From Mariprofundaceae bacterium (GTDB lineage: Bacteria > Pseudomonadota > Zetaproteobacteria > Mariprofundales > Mariprofundaceae), in the NCBI GenBank assembly GCA_030950875.1, contig JAUZQS010000322.1:1-5983 (forward strand): 5,983 nucleotides of DNA, read 5' to 3'. The first letter of the stretch is position 1, and every line of letters starts with the position of its first letter. Below are positions 1-5,983 of this stretch, one piece after another. The translations under genes and the position numbers were made by a program. Under the pieces are notes generated by a model, which worked only from the letters and a program-made list of their open reading frames with translations, was not told the DNA's origin and ran no database searches.

Positions 1-357
1 TGCACCTGCCACCATGGGTCCGCGCCACACCATCGCCTGATCTTCACCAATCAAAAAGCCCATCGACATGGTTTTTACACCAAAATTCTGTAAAGGGTAA
101 AATTGCTTATCATCCACATTCACTTCTGGCTTTCGACCAGCAAGTCCCAACATGCGCGGCACCGATGGTCCATAGATATCCGCATCCAAAAGCCCAACTT
201 TTACGCCCGATTGTGCCAAAGCCACTGCCAAATTCACCGCCGTCGTTGATTTGCCGACACCACCTTTACCCGATGCCACTGCAATGATATTTTTAACATG
301 TTTCAAGCCATCTTCAGCAGTTTCACTTGTCGCCGTTATTACATTCTTATGAGCCAT
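1..357 (-). CDS. mrp: Mrp/ApbC-family iron-sulfur carrier P-loop ATPase (N-terminal 119 codons, runs off the left edge)
   Basis: Reading the minus strand from the ATG at 357 gives an open frame of 119 codons that leaves the window still open. The deviant Walker A motif GKGGVGKS is at residues 30-37, followed by [11 protein letters not shown] at 58-68 and WRGPMV at 111-116, all hallmarks of the Mrp/ApbC/NBP35 family of cytoplasmic ATPases. Family members bind and transfer 4Fe-4S clusters to apoproteins; the C-terminal CxxC that holds the cluster would lie outside the window. The start is supported by a Shine-Dalgarno AAGGAAG (complement of 363-369) 5 nt upstream. Only 29 residues precede the P-loop, so the N-terminal MIP18/DUF59-type domain of longer Mrp proteins is absent. 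The upstream frame reaches a TGA (415-417) without another ATG. The gene is divergent from sthA. Family assignment is very secure; the client proteins are unknown. Confidence 0.95.
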   Translation of the reverse strand, partial: MAHKNVITATSETAEDGLKHVKNIIAVASGKGGVGKSTTAVNLAVALAQSGVKVGLLDADIYGPSVPRMLGLAGRKPEVNVDDKQFYPLQNFGVKTMSMGFLIGEDQAMVWRGPMVAGA

Positions 358-378
358 TAATTCTTCCTTATTACACCA

Positions 379-397
379 TGATGAGAGCCTATCATCA
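379..397. repeat. 19-bp palindrome over the mrp -10 region (possible operator)
   Basis: TGATGA at 379-384 and TCATCA at 392-397 are perfect inverted arms. Inside them 386-387 pairs with 389-390, so eight of nine base pairs around the centre at 388 match. The palindrome covers the proposed mrp -10 box and its presumed transcription start, a position typical of a repressor operator. It matches no consensus I can name, and short palindromes can occur by chance in AT-rich intergenic DNA. Confidence 0.35.
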
Positions 398-418
398 AAA
401 ACCAAGCGTTTATGTCAA
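391..418 (-). promoter_or_regulatory. Candidate sigma70 promoter for mrp
   Basis: On the minus strand a perfect -35 hexamer TTGACA (complement of 413-418) is followed after 16 bp by GATGAT (complement of 391-396), which matches four of six consensus -10 positions. The start of transcription would fall near 384, giving a leader of roughly 27 nt with the mrp Shine-Dalgarno inside it. The -35 is strong and the -10 is mediocre, so this is a prediction by pattern only. Confidence 0.5.
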
Positions 419-466
419 CTATTGGACTAGTATATGCGCCAATACGCACTATTAAAAATATATTTC

Positions 467-481
467 TGCATAAAATATGCA
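467..481. repeat. 15-bp palindrome upstream of sthA (possible operator or -10 region)
   Basis: TGCATA at 467-472 and TATGCA at 476-481 form perfect 6-bp inverted arms around AAA. The sequence TAAAAT at 471-476, five of six to the -10 consensus, lies within it and could be the sthA -10 element. No convincing -35 hexamer is seen 16-18 bp upstream. It lies about 40 bp before the sthA ATG. The region 419-510 is AT-rich, so chance is a real alternative. Confidence 0.3.
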
Positions 482-521
482 TATATTCACAATTGAAGTT
501 TAACACATAAAGAGGAATAAT

Positions 522-1931
522 ATGTCCCATTATGATATTTTAGTCATTGGTTCAGGGCCAGCAGGGCATCGTGCAGCCATTCAAGCTGCCAAACGCGGCA
601 AACGTGTTGGTTTGATTGAACGCAAGCCTCGCATTGGTGGAGCTGGCCTACAAACAGGCACCATTCCCAGCAAAGCACTGCGTGAAATTGCCTACAGTGC
701 CACCATGGGCGCTAGTCATGGCATGCGCAACGCATACCCCAATATAACACGCCAACATAATTTCTTATCCGAATCTGTGCGTCAAAAAGATATTATCATT
801 GATAAACAAGAATCAGTTTTTCTAAATCAGCTGATGCGCAATGGTGTTGCCTTAATTCCTGGTGAAGCAGGTTTTTCCGATTCCCATACCCTGAGAATTA
901 AAACATCTCAGGGTGAAGATTTGCATCTTCACGCTGATAAATTCATTTTAGCCACAGGCTCTCGCCCACGCCGCCCTGCCGATGTGCCGTTTGATAAACA
1001 ACGTGTGCTTGATTCAACATCAATCTTACACATGCAAGAATTACCCAAAACATTGAGTATTGTAGGCGGTGGCGTGATTGCCTGTGAATTTGCAACCATT
1101 TATGCTTCATTGGGCGTTGAAGTCACCATCATCGATTCTCACCCTAAAATCCTTAGTTTTTTATGCGCCGATGTTTCGAGCAACTTAGAAACCAGTATGC
1201 GTCATATGGGTATTCAGTTTCATATGAATGAAAATATTCAGTCGATTAGACGCCATGCTGACAAAGTCATTCTACAATGCGGTGAACATAACATTGAAAG
1301 TGATTGCTTGCTTTATGCACTCGGTCGCATTCCCAATACCGATGGCTTAGGGTTGAAAAAGCTCAATATCCAGTGCCAACAGCGTGGCTGGATTAAAACC
1401 AATGAACACTACCAAACCAATATCCCTCACATTTATGCCGTCGGTGATTTAATCGGCGCACCAGCCTTGGCTGCAACAGGGATGGAGCAAGGGCGAATCG
1501 CGGCATTACACGCTTGTGATACCAATGAAGCCATAACATCCAGCCATCTACCCATGGCGATTTACACCATCCCTGAAGTGGCATGGGTGGGCGATACCTG
1601 CACACAACTGGATGAGAAGAATGTCGATTATGTCACAGGTTTTGGTTATTACCGTGAAACCGCGCGTGGTCAAATCATTGGTGACTCCAATGGCATGTTA
1701 AAACTATTGGTCGATTCCAATACACGCAAAATTTTGGGGATTCATATCGTTGGAGAATCAGCCAGTGAGCTGGTTCATATTGGCCAAATGGTCATGAATC
1801 TACACGGCTCGGTAGATGATCTTATTCGCCATGTGTTTAACTACCCTACTTTAGCAGAGTGCTATAAAATGGCCGCATTGCATTGCAGCAATCAGCTTAA
1901 AAAACAGCAGCAACACGTAACCCACACTTAA
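522..1931 (+). CDS. sthA: Soluble pyridine nucleotide transhydrogenase (FAD flavoprotein, SthA type)
   Basis: This is a 469-residue cytoplasmic FAD protein of the pyridine nucleotide disulfide oxidoreductase fold, close in length to E. coli SthA (about 466). SthA exchanges hydride between NADH and NADPH. The FAD-binding GSGPAG is at residues 10-15 with E33 ending the second strand. Further signatures are ATGSRP (144-149), a second dinucleotide fold GGGVIA (182-187) for NAD(P), AVGD (306-309) and the C-terminal dimerisation domain. The segment GTIPSKAL (46-53) is as in SthA, but neither cysteine of the CxxxxC redox pair of lipoamide dehydrogenase or glutathione reductase is present (G42 and T47 occupy those places). 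The catalytic His-Pro of disulfide reductases is replaced by Y441-P442 within FNYPT, as in SthA. D205 ends the NAD(P)-domain strand, where the E. coli enzyme has Asn. The start is supported by AGAGGA at 511-516, 5 nt before the ATG. A non-disulfide flavoprotein of another specificity remains possible. Confidence 0.88.
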   Translation: MSHYDILVIGSGPAGHRAAIQAAKRGKRVGLIERKPRIGGAGLQTGTIPSKALREIAYSATMGASHGMRNAYPNITRQHNFLSESVRQKDIIIDKQESVFLNQLMRNGVALIPGEAGFSDSHTLRIKTSQGEDLHLHADKFILATGSRPRRPADVPFDKQRVLDSTSILHMQELPKTLSIVGGGVIACEFATIYASLGVEVTIIDSHPKILSFLCADVSSNLETSMRHMGIQFHMNENIQSIRRHADKVILQCGEHNIESDCLLYALGRIPNTDGLGLKKLNIQCQQRGWIKTNEHYQTNIPHIYAVGDLIGAPALAATGMEQGRIAALHACDTNEAITSSHLPMAIYTIPEVAWVGDTCTQLDEKNVDYVTGFGYYRETARGQIIGDSNGMLKLLVDSNTRKILGIHIVGESASELVHIGQMVMNLHGSVDDLIRHVFNYPTLAECYKMAALHCSNQLKKQQQHVTHT

Positions 1932-1949
1932 AAGTATGCCATTGTAGTA

Positions 1950-2110
1950 GAGCCACTTGCAAAAGTATGGGTGGATAAGATGCAATCCCACTTTGAGTGA
2001 ATTTGTAGGCTGAATTGAGGGGTATGGTGGTTCCATACACCGAAAATTCAGCCTGTAAATGTGCCAGAGTGGGGAAGCAAATTGCCGCTCACGACTTTTG
2101 TAAGTGGCTC
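1950..2110. mobile_element. 161-bp imperfect palindrome with AGTA direct repeats: MITE or fold-back element candidate
   Basis: The segment pairs with itself almost end to end around a centre near 2030. The outer arms, 1950-1966 and 2094-2110, match over 17 positions with a single G-U type difference. Next, 1986-1995 pairs with 2065-2074, and 1981-1983 with 2077-2079. Then 2001-2016 pairs with 2045-2060 (sixteen pairs, two of them wobble). GTATGG at 2022-2027 pairs with CCATAC at 2033-2038 around a 5-nt loop. AGTA is found directly outside both ends (1946-1949 and 2111-2114), as expected of a 4-bp target duplication. Terminal inverted repeats plus duplication and no coding capacity fit a miniature inverted-repeat transposable element; the end sequence with CTTGCAAAAG is reminiscent of IS5-family ends, but that is an impression only. 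No T-tract follows, so it is not a standard intrinsic terminator, though its transcript would fold into a long hairpin. The palindrome is certain; the mobile origin is inferred. Confidence 0.55.
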
Positions 2111-2115
2111 AGTAG

Positions 2116-2144
2116 TGTACCTAAACATACTGTAGCCCTATACT
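2116..2144 (+). promoter_or_regulatory. Candidate rsx operon promoter, possibly giving a leaderless transcript
   Basis: TATACT at 2139-2144 matches five of six -10 positions, and TGTACC at 2116-2121, 17 bp upstream, matches three of six -35 positions. Transcription would then begin about 7 bp downstream, at or next to the rsxA ATG (2152). A weaker alternative uses TTGTAA (2098-2103), within the right arm of the palindrome, with TAAACA (2122-2127) at 18-bp spacing; that would give a leader of about 18 nt. Neither is strong. Confidence 0.3.
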
Positions 2145-2151
2145 GCCGCTC

Positions 2152-2742
2152 ATGAGTGCAATTGGTGAATTTGGCGTTATTTTATTATCTGCGGTATTGG
2201 TAAACAACTATGTATTGACCAAATTCTTAGGAATTTGCCCATTTTTAGGTGTTTCTGGCAAGACTGAAACAGCCATCGGCATGTCTTTTGCGGTGATGTT
2301 TGTAATGACATTGGCATCCACTGCCTCATGGTTGGTGCAACAATACATCCTTATTCCGTTAGATTTATTGTACTTACAAACCATCTTTTTTATCCTGATC
2401 ATCGCCACGCTGGTACAATTTATTGAAATGATGATTCATAAAGTTAGCCCCGTTCTTTATCAAGGCTTAGGGATTTACTTGCCACTGATTACCACCAACT
2501 GTGCCGTATTGGGCGTGGCTTTATTAAATGTACAACAAGAAAATACTTTTATGACTTCCGCATTATATGGCTTTGGCGCAGCCGTTGGTTTCGCCTTGGT
2601 ATTAATCCTGTTTTCTGGTCTGCGTGAACGTATGGAAGGCGCACCGATTCCTGATGCTTTTAAAGGCTCTGCTGTTTCCTTGATTACAGCGGGCATGATG
2701 TCCTTGGCATTTCTCGGCTTTTCTGGCCTCGTTAAAGTTTAA
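2152..2742 (+). CDS. rsxA: Electron transport complex membrane subunit RsxA (RnfA)
   Basis: A 196-residue polytopic membrane protein with about six transmembrane segments (roughly 8-28, 40-62, 66-92, 104-124, 137-156 and 172-192). It is close in length to E. coli RsxA (193), and much of the sequence reads as that family. The conserved blocks [15 protein letters not shown] (16-30) and [11 protein letters not shown] (111-121) hold C29 and C117. In solved Rnf and Na+-NQR complexes the equivalent cysteines of this subunit and its paralogue RsxE ligate a 2Fe-2S cluster inside the membrane. The protein ends [10 protein letters not shown], nearly identical to the E. coli end. The start places the N-terminus within three residues of the E. 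coli protein. No Shine-Dalgarno is visible before it, which is odd for the first gene of an operon. rsxB follows after 2 bp. Confidence 0.96.
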   Translation: MSAIGEFGVILLSAVLVNNYVLTKFLGICPFLGVSGKTETAIGMSFAVMFVMTLASTASWLVQQYILIPLDLLYLQTIFFILIIATLVQFIEMMIHKVSPVLYQGLGIYLPLITTNCAVLGVALLNVQQENTFMTSALYGFGAAVGFALVLILFSGLRERMEGAPIPDAFKGSAVSLITAGMMSLAFLGFSGLVKV

Positions 2743-2744
2743 GC

Positions 2745-3323
2745 ATGGAACAGCTTCTTTACGCCACCCTATCATTGGGTGCATTTGCACTCATTGCTGG
2801 AATAATCCTGGCGATTTCTTCTAAAGTATTTCGTATCGAGGGTGATCCTTTATCCGATAAAATTGATGCTTTATTGCCGCAAACCCAATGCGGGCAATGT
2901 GGGTACCCTGGCTGTCGTCCGTATGCCAATGCTGTGGCAGGTGGTGATGCAGATGTGAATCACTGTGTGCCAGGTGGTGAACGTACCATGCTCTCCATTG
3001 CTGATTTAATGGGTGTTGAACCCAAAGCTTTGGACGAAGAGGAAGCTGTACCTGTTGTAGCATTCGTACGCGAAGATGAATGCATTGGCTGTACCCTTTG
3101 CATCAAAGCTTGCCCTGTCGATGCGATTATTGGCGCACCAAAACAATACCATACAGTGGTTTCCGATCATTGTACGGGTTGTGTACTTTGTGTAGATCCT
3201 TGTCCTGTGGATTGTATTGATATGATTCAGAAACCAGAGTTATTGGAGCATTGGTCATGGCCATTGCCTGATACAGAGCGTGCTCAACTGGGAGCTGAAC
3301 GTCGCGAGAGTCATCATGATTAA
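2745..3323 (+). CDS. rsxB: Electron transport complex iron-sulfur subunit RsxB (RnfB)
   Basis: A 192-residue protein, equal in length to E. coli RsxB. An N-terminal membrane anchor (about 4-24) is followed by a 4Fe-4S domain with C49, C52, C57 (CGQCGYPGC) and C74, then a ferredoxin domain with two clusters ligated by C113/C116/C119/C123 and C143/C146/C149/C153. RsxB relays electrons on the cytoplasmic face between the membrane part of the complex and ferredoxin-level partners. All expected cysteines are present, plus an extra C157 four residues after the last CP. The ATG is only 2 bp after the rsxA stop, with no strong ribosome site, so translational coupling to rsxA is likely. The 3' end overlaps rsxC by 8 bp. 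Bacterial RnfB proteins with many more ferredoxin repeats exist; this is the compact proteobacterial form. Confidence 0.96.
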   Translation: MEQLLYATLSLGAFALIAGIILAISSKVFRIEGDPLSDKIDALLPQTQCGQCGYPGCRPYANAVAGGDADVNHCVPGGERTMLSIADLMGVEPKALDEEEAVPVVAFVREDECIGCTLCIKACPVDAIIGAPKQYHTVVSDHCTGCVLCVDPCPVDCIDMIQKPELLEHWSWPLPDTERAQLGAERRESHHD

Positions 3324-4860
3324 ATCACTTCTGAATAAGCTAGGTTTTACATCAGCCCCCTTTCCAGGCGGTATCACCCCAGACATGTGCAAGTGGACTG
3401 AAAACTCCGCTATCGAAGATTGTCCATTGCCACCACTGTTTATTGTGCCCATCAAACAACACATTGGGCAAGCATGTACACCTTTGGTACAGGTTGGTGA
3501 TCTGGTCTTGCGTGGGCAAAAAATTGCCAAGTCAGAGGGTTATCTTTCTGTACCCATCCATGCACCAACATCGGGTAAGGTGATTAAAATTGAAGAGCAC
3601 CCAATCCCTCATCCATCGGGTATGGGTTTAACTTCTATTTTCATTGAACCCGATGGTAAAGATGAGCGTGATACCTCTCTTGCCCCCATGCAAAACTGGC
3701 AAGATATTGACCCTTCTGAATTACGCGAACGTGTTCGTGTTTGTGGTATTGCAGGCTTGGGCGGGGCGGCTTTTCCGACCTTTATCAAACTTCTCAAGGA
3801 TAAACGTAACCCCATTGAAACCGTAATCCTCAACGGTATTGAATGTGAACCTTTTTTGACCAATGATTACCGTTTAATGGTCGAAAACAGTGCTGAAATT
3901 CTACATGGCTTGCAGATCATCATGCATATGGTTGGTGCAAAAAAGGCTATTATCGCCATTGAAGATAACAAATCCGAGGCTGTGCTTGCCATGCAAAAGG
4001 TCGCCGATTCAGCAGAGAACCATGCTATCTCGGTCGTTTCATTGCCCACCCGCTACCCACAAGGAGGCGAAAAGCAACTCATTGAATCATTGACTGGCAA
4101 ACAAGTTCCAGCAGGAAAATTACCCCTACATATCAATGTTCTTTGCCAGAATGTTGGCACAACCAAAGCAATTTATGATGCCATTGTATTGGGTCATAGC
4201 ATGACTGATCGTATTATCACGGTTAGTGGCGATGCTGTGCCCAAGCCTGCCAATATGCGTGTTCGTTTGGGCACACCTATGCGCTTTATCTATGCTCAAC
4301 GTGGATTAGAAAACTTTGATGGCATTCAAATTTTGCATGGTGGCCCGATGATGGGCGAGCGCATGCGACACCCTGACATTCCTGTAGTGAAATCATCAAC
4401 AGGGCTTTTGGCTATCAGCGATGAGCGCATAAAACCTGCTCATCAAGTCGAAGATCCTTGTATTCGCTGCGGCCATTGCAGTGAGGTGTGCCCCGTCAGC
4501 TTGGTTCCGAACCTTCTTGCCGACCATTGCCGCAATGATCAATTGGAACGCGCTGCTGATTATGATTTATTTGATTGCATCGAATGCGGTGCTTGCAGTT
4601 ATGTCTGTCCATCACATATACCATTGGTGCATTACTTTCGTTATGGTAAGGGGCAAACAGCGCAAGTTCGTCGCGAACAAAGCTTTGCCGAAGTATCACG
4701 ATTGCGTTCAGAGGGGCGTGATGTACGCTTACAACGTGAAAAAGATGAAAAGGCAGCCAAACGCCGTAAGGTGCGTGATACGTTACGCTCCGAATCGGTA
4801 TTAAATCCAGAAAATGATGCCAAATCTACAGCACCATCAAACATCGAGGGTAAAGAATAA
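3316..4860 (+). CDS. rsxC: Electron transport complex NADH/FMN and Fe-S subunit RsxC (RnfC)
   Basis: Starting at the ATG at 3316 the protein has 514 residues and begins [10 protein letters not shown], leading to FPGGI (16-20) as in RsxC/RnfC. An earlier in-frame ATG at 3280 would add 12 residues encoded deep within rsxB and unlike the family; GAGAG at 3306-3310 is a plausible ribosome site for the later start. Domains in order: an N-terminal barrel-like region with [11 protein letters not shown] (79-89), a Rossmann-like NADH/FMN domain with the glycine-rich [11 protein letters not shown] (144-154) and ECEP (176-179), an SLBB-like region around 295-345, and two 4Fe-4S motifs with C382/C385/C388/C392 and C421/C424/C427/C431. 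RsxC is the peripheral subunit where NADH exchanges electrons with the complex. The tail after residue 440 is charged and about 75 residues long, far shorter than the long Ala/Lys-rich tail of the roughly 740-residue E. coli RsxC. rsxD starts 3 bp after the stop. Confidence 0.95.
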   Translation: MIKSLLNKLGFTSAPFPGGITPDMCKWTENSAIEDCPLPPLFIVPIKQHIGQACTPLVQVGDLVLRGQKIAKSEGYLSVPIHAPTSGKVIKIEEHPIPHPSGMGLTSIFIEPDGKDERDTSLAPMQNWQDIDPSELRERVRVCGIAGLGGAAFPTFIKLLKDKRNPIETVILNGIECEPFLTNDYRLMVENSAEILHGLQIIMHMVGAKKAIIAIEDNKSEAVLAMQKVADSAENHAISVVSLPTRYPQGGEKQLIESLTGKQVPAGKLPLHINVLCQNVGTTKAIYDAIVLGHSMTDRIITVSGDAVPKPANMRVRLGTPMRFIYAQRGLENFDGIQILHGGPMMGERMRHPDIPVVKSSTGLLAISDERIKPAHQVEDPCIRCGHCSEVCPVSLVPNLLADHCRNDQLERAADYDLFDCIECGACSYVCPSHIPLVHYFRYGKGQTAQVRREQSFAEVSRLRSEGRDVRLQREKDEKAAKRRKVRDTLRSESVLNPENDAKSTAPSNIEGKE

Positions 4861-4863
4861 ATC

Positions 4864-5928
4864 ATGTTGATTCACCTTAGTTCCCCCCATATTCACAGTG
4901 GTGACTCCATTCGCACGACTATGTTTGCCGTGATTCTGGCATTGATGCCTGCTGGTGTGATTAGTGTGTATTTATTTGGCTGGTTAGCTGTCTTCTTGAT
5001 TCTACTTTGCATGCTCGGCTGCATGCTCACCGAATTTGTCGCACTTAAATGGATGGGGCGTCCTACCGCTCCTGTCATGGATGGTTCTGCCGCCCTAACA
5101 GGTCTATTGTTGGCACTAACCCTACCCGCCTCTATCCCTTGGTGGATGGCATTATTGGGCAGTGTTTTTGCTATTGGATTGGGAAAACAAGTCTATGGTG
5201 GTTTGGGTTACAATCCATTCAATCCCGCCCTTTCAGCACGTATTATATTGCTTGTTTCCTTTCCATTACAGATGACCACATGGCTAATCCCTATGCATTT
5301 GGGCAACTCACCTATTGATTTATATAGTTTTTCCAACGCTTGGCAGTTATTCGCATTCGGAGCATCTAGTCTGCCACATGCCCTAGATGCCATCACCATG
5401 GCAAGCCCACTGGGCCATATCAAAACCGAATGGTCACAAGGCATTGGCGTTAGCGAAGCTCTGCGTGCTTATGATTATTCCTACCTTAATGCCTTCATTG
5501 GCCGTGAAACAGGCAGCTTGGGTGAAACCAGTGCGCTGGCTTTGTTAATAGGTGGTATTTACCTACTAGCACGTCATACCATCACATGGCATATCCCGTT
5601 TAGTTTTATTGTCACAGTCGCAATTTTGGCAGCCATTGCCAGCACCATTGACCCCAATCATTACACCCCACCATTATTTCATATATTGGCAGGTGGACTT
5701 ATTTTGTGTGCTTTTTTTATGGCAACAGACCCTGTTTCTTCACCCGTCACTCCGATGGGTCAAATTGTTTTCGGTATCGGATGTGGTATTATCACATGGT
5801 GCATTCGCACATGGGGCGGCTACCCTGAAGGCGCGATGTTTTCGGTAGTCTTAATGAATTGTGCCGTACCATTGATTGATCATTATTGTCGTCCTACGGT
5901 GTATGGTAAACGAGGCTCGCAATCATGA
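4864..5928 (+). CDS. rsxD: Electron transport complex membrane subunit RsxD (RnfD), FMN-binding family
   Basis: A 354-residue protein with about ten hydrophobic segments, matching E. coli RsxD in length (352) and in blocks such as LTGLLLALTLP (78-88), YGGLGYNPFNPA (111-122), FFMATDPV (284-291), GGYPEG (318-323) and VPLIDHYCRPTVYG (335-348). RsxD is homologous to NqrB; both normally carry FMN bound through a phosphoester to a threonine, attached by the flavin transferase ApbE. At that place this protein reads D175-A-I-T-M-A-S181-P-L, with serine (AGC, 5404-5406) where E. coli has threonine. Serine can also accept FMN in some ApbE substrates, so flavinylation is plausible but not certain. GAGGG at 4846-4850 and AAAG at 4852-4855 precede the start. 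The stop codon overlaps the next ATG as ATGA. Confidence 0.95.
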   Translation: MLIHLSSPHIHSGDSIRTTMFAVILALMPAGVISVYLFGWLAVFLILLCMLGCMLTEFVALKWMGRPTAPVMDGSAALTGLLLALTLPASIPWWMALLGSVFAIGLGKQVYGGLGYNPFNPALSARIILLVSFPLQMTTWLIPMHLGNSPIDLYSFSNAWQLFAFGASSLPHALDAITMASPLGHIKTEWSQGIGVSEALRAYDYSYLNAFIGRETGSLGETSALALLIGGIYLLARHTITWHIPFSFIVTVAILAAIASTIDPNHYTPPLFHILAGGLILCAFFMATDPVSSPVTPMGQIVFGIGCGIITWCIRTWGGYPEGAMFSVVLMNCAVPLIDHYCRPTVYGKRGSQS

Positions 5929-5983
5929 AGATAGATCGTGAACAATGGCAAATGGTTATCGCTCTACTGGTTGTGGGCGTTGT
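5925..5983 (+). CDS. rsxG: Probable RsxG (RnfG), N-terminal 19 codons, runs off the right edge
   Basis: An ATG overlaps the rsxD stop (ATGA, 5925-5928), preceded by GAGG at 5912-5915. The visible residues are a short polar start (MKIDREQWQ) followed by a hydrophobic stretch (MVIALLVVGV), fitting the single N-terminal membrane anchor of RsxG. RsxG is the periplasm-facing FMN subunit that follows rsxD in the A-B-C-D-G-E order of proteobacteria. Too little sequence is present to confirm the family, so the assignment rests mainly on gene order and the anchor. Confidence 0.7.
   Translation, partial: MKIDREQWQMVIALLVVGV

Noticed and set aside
431..451. Imperfect inverted repeat TGCG-CCAATA-CGCA between mrp and sthA
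   Set aside because: Only 4-bp arms, easily produced by chance.
522..1931. Dihydrolipoamide dehydrogenase, glutathione reductase or mercuric reductase
   Set aside because: The redox-active CxxxxC pair is absent and the C-terminal catalytic His-Pro is Tyr-Pro, as in soluble transhydrogenase.
1851..2036. Minus-strand open frame overlapping the sthA 3' end and the palindrome
   Set aside because: No family resemblance, no supported ribosome site, and it is largely antisense to sthA and the inverted-repeat arm.
1950..2110. Intrinsic terminator for sthA
   Set aside because: The structure is a large interrupted palindrome with no run of T after either the apical stem or the outer stem, so it does not fit the usual terminator form, although the folded RNA might still affect transcription or decay.
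3280..3315. Upstream in-frame ATG extending RsxC by 12 residues
   Set aside because: It lies inside the rsxB coding region, adds residues not resembling the RsxC N-terminus, and the ATG at 3316 gives the expected start with an 8-bp overlap with rsxB.
3255..3530. Minus-strand 91-codon open frame across the rsxB-rsxC junction
   Set aside because: Antisense to two well-supported genes and without recognisable protein features.
4481..4804. Plus-strand 107-codon open frame inside rsxC
   Set aside because: An out-of-frame shadow of rsxC; the Fe-S motifs and family blocks are in the rsxC frame.
1..5983. CRISPR arrays, tRNA or rRNA genes, phage or toxin-antitoxin genes
   Set aside because: No regularly spaced direct repeats, no tRNA-like cloverleaf and no such protein families were seen; the two non-coding gaps are 164 and 220 bp and are accounted for above.

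Overview
The window reads as an ordinary proteobacterial chromosome segment, most like Gammaproteobacteria. The gene order rsxA-B-C-D-G, the lengths of the Rsx proteins and the presence of a soluble SthA-type transhydrogenase all resemble that group, although another proteobacterial class with the same operon type cannot be excluded from sequence alone. The base composition is moderate, and intergenic DNA is more AT-rich than the genes.

Layout. Positions 1-357 (minus strand) hold the first 119 codons of a Mrp/ApbC-type P-loop ATPase, an iron-sulfur cluster carrier whose 3' part lies outside the window. Positions 358-521 form a divergent promoter region with two short palindromes. One overlaps the proposed mrp -10 element, and the other lies upstream of sthA. 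Positions 522-1931 (plus) encode a 469-residue FAD flavoprotein best read as soluble pyridine nucleotide transhydrogenase (SthA). Positions 1932-2151 are non-coding and largely taken up by a 161-bp near-complete imperfect palindrome (1950-2110) flanked by the 4-bp direct repeat AGTA, which looks like a MITE or degenerate fold-back element. From 2152 to the right edge runs the tightly packed rsx (rnf) operon: rsxA, rsxB, rsxC, rsxD and the first 19 codons of rsxG. Gaps between these genes are 2-3 bp, or the genes overlap by 4-8 bp.

How the genes fit together. Rsx/Rnf is a membrane complex that couples electron transfer between NADH and ferredoxin-level acceptors to ion translocation. RsxC carries the NADH/FMN module and two 4Fe-4S sites. 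RsxB is a membrane-anchored polyferredoxin. RsxA and RsxD are membrane subunits, RsxD normally carrying covalent FMN. RsxG is the other FMN-bearing subunit. SthA equilibrates NADH and NADPH, so the plus-strand genes together form a redox-balancing neighbourhood. The divergent Mrp could supply Fe-S clusters, but that link is only inferred from proximity.

No previously undescribed system is evident. The points most worth checking are the large palindrome immediately upstream of rsxA, the apparent lack of a Shine-Dalgarno sequence for rsxA with a -10-like box only 7 bp before the ATG, and a serine in place of the usual flavinylated threonine in RsxD.
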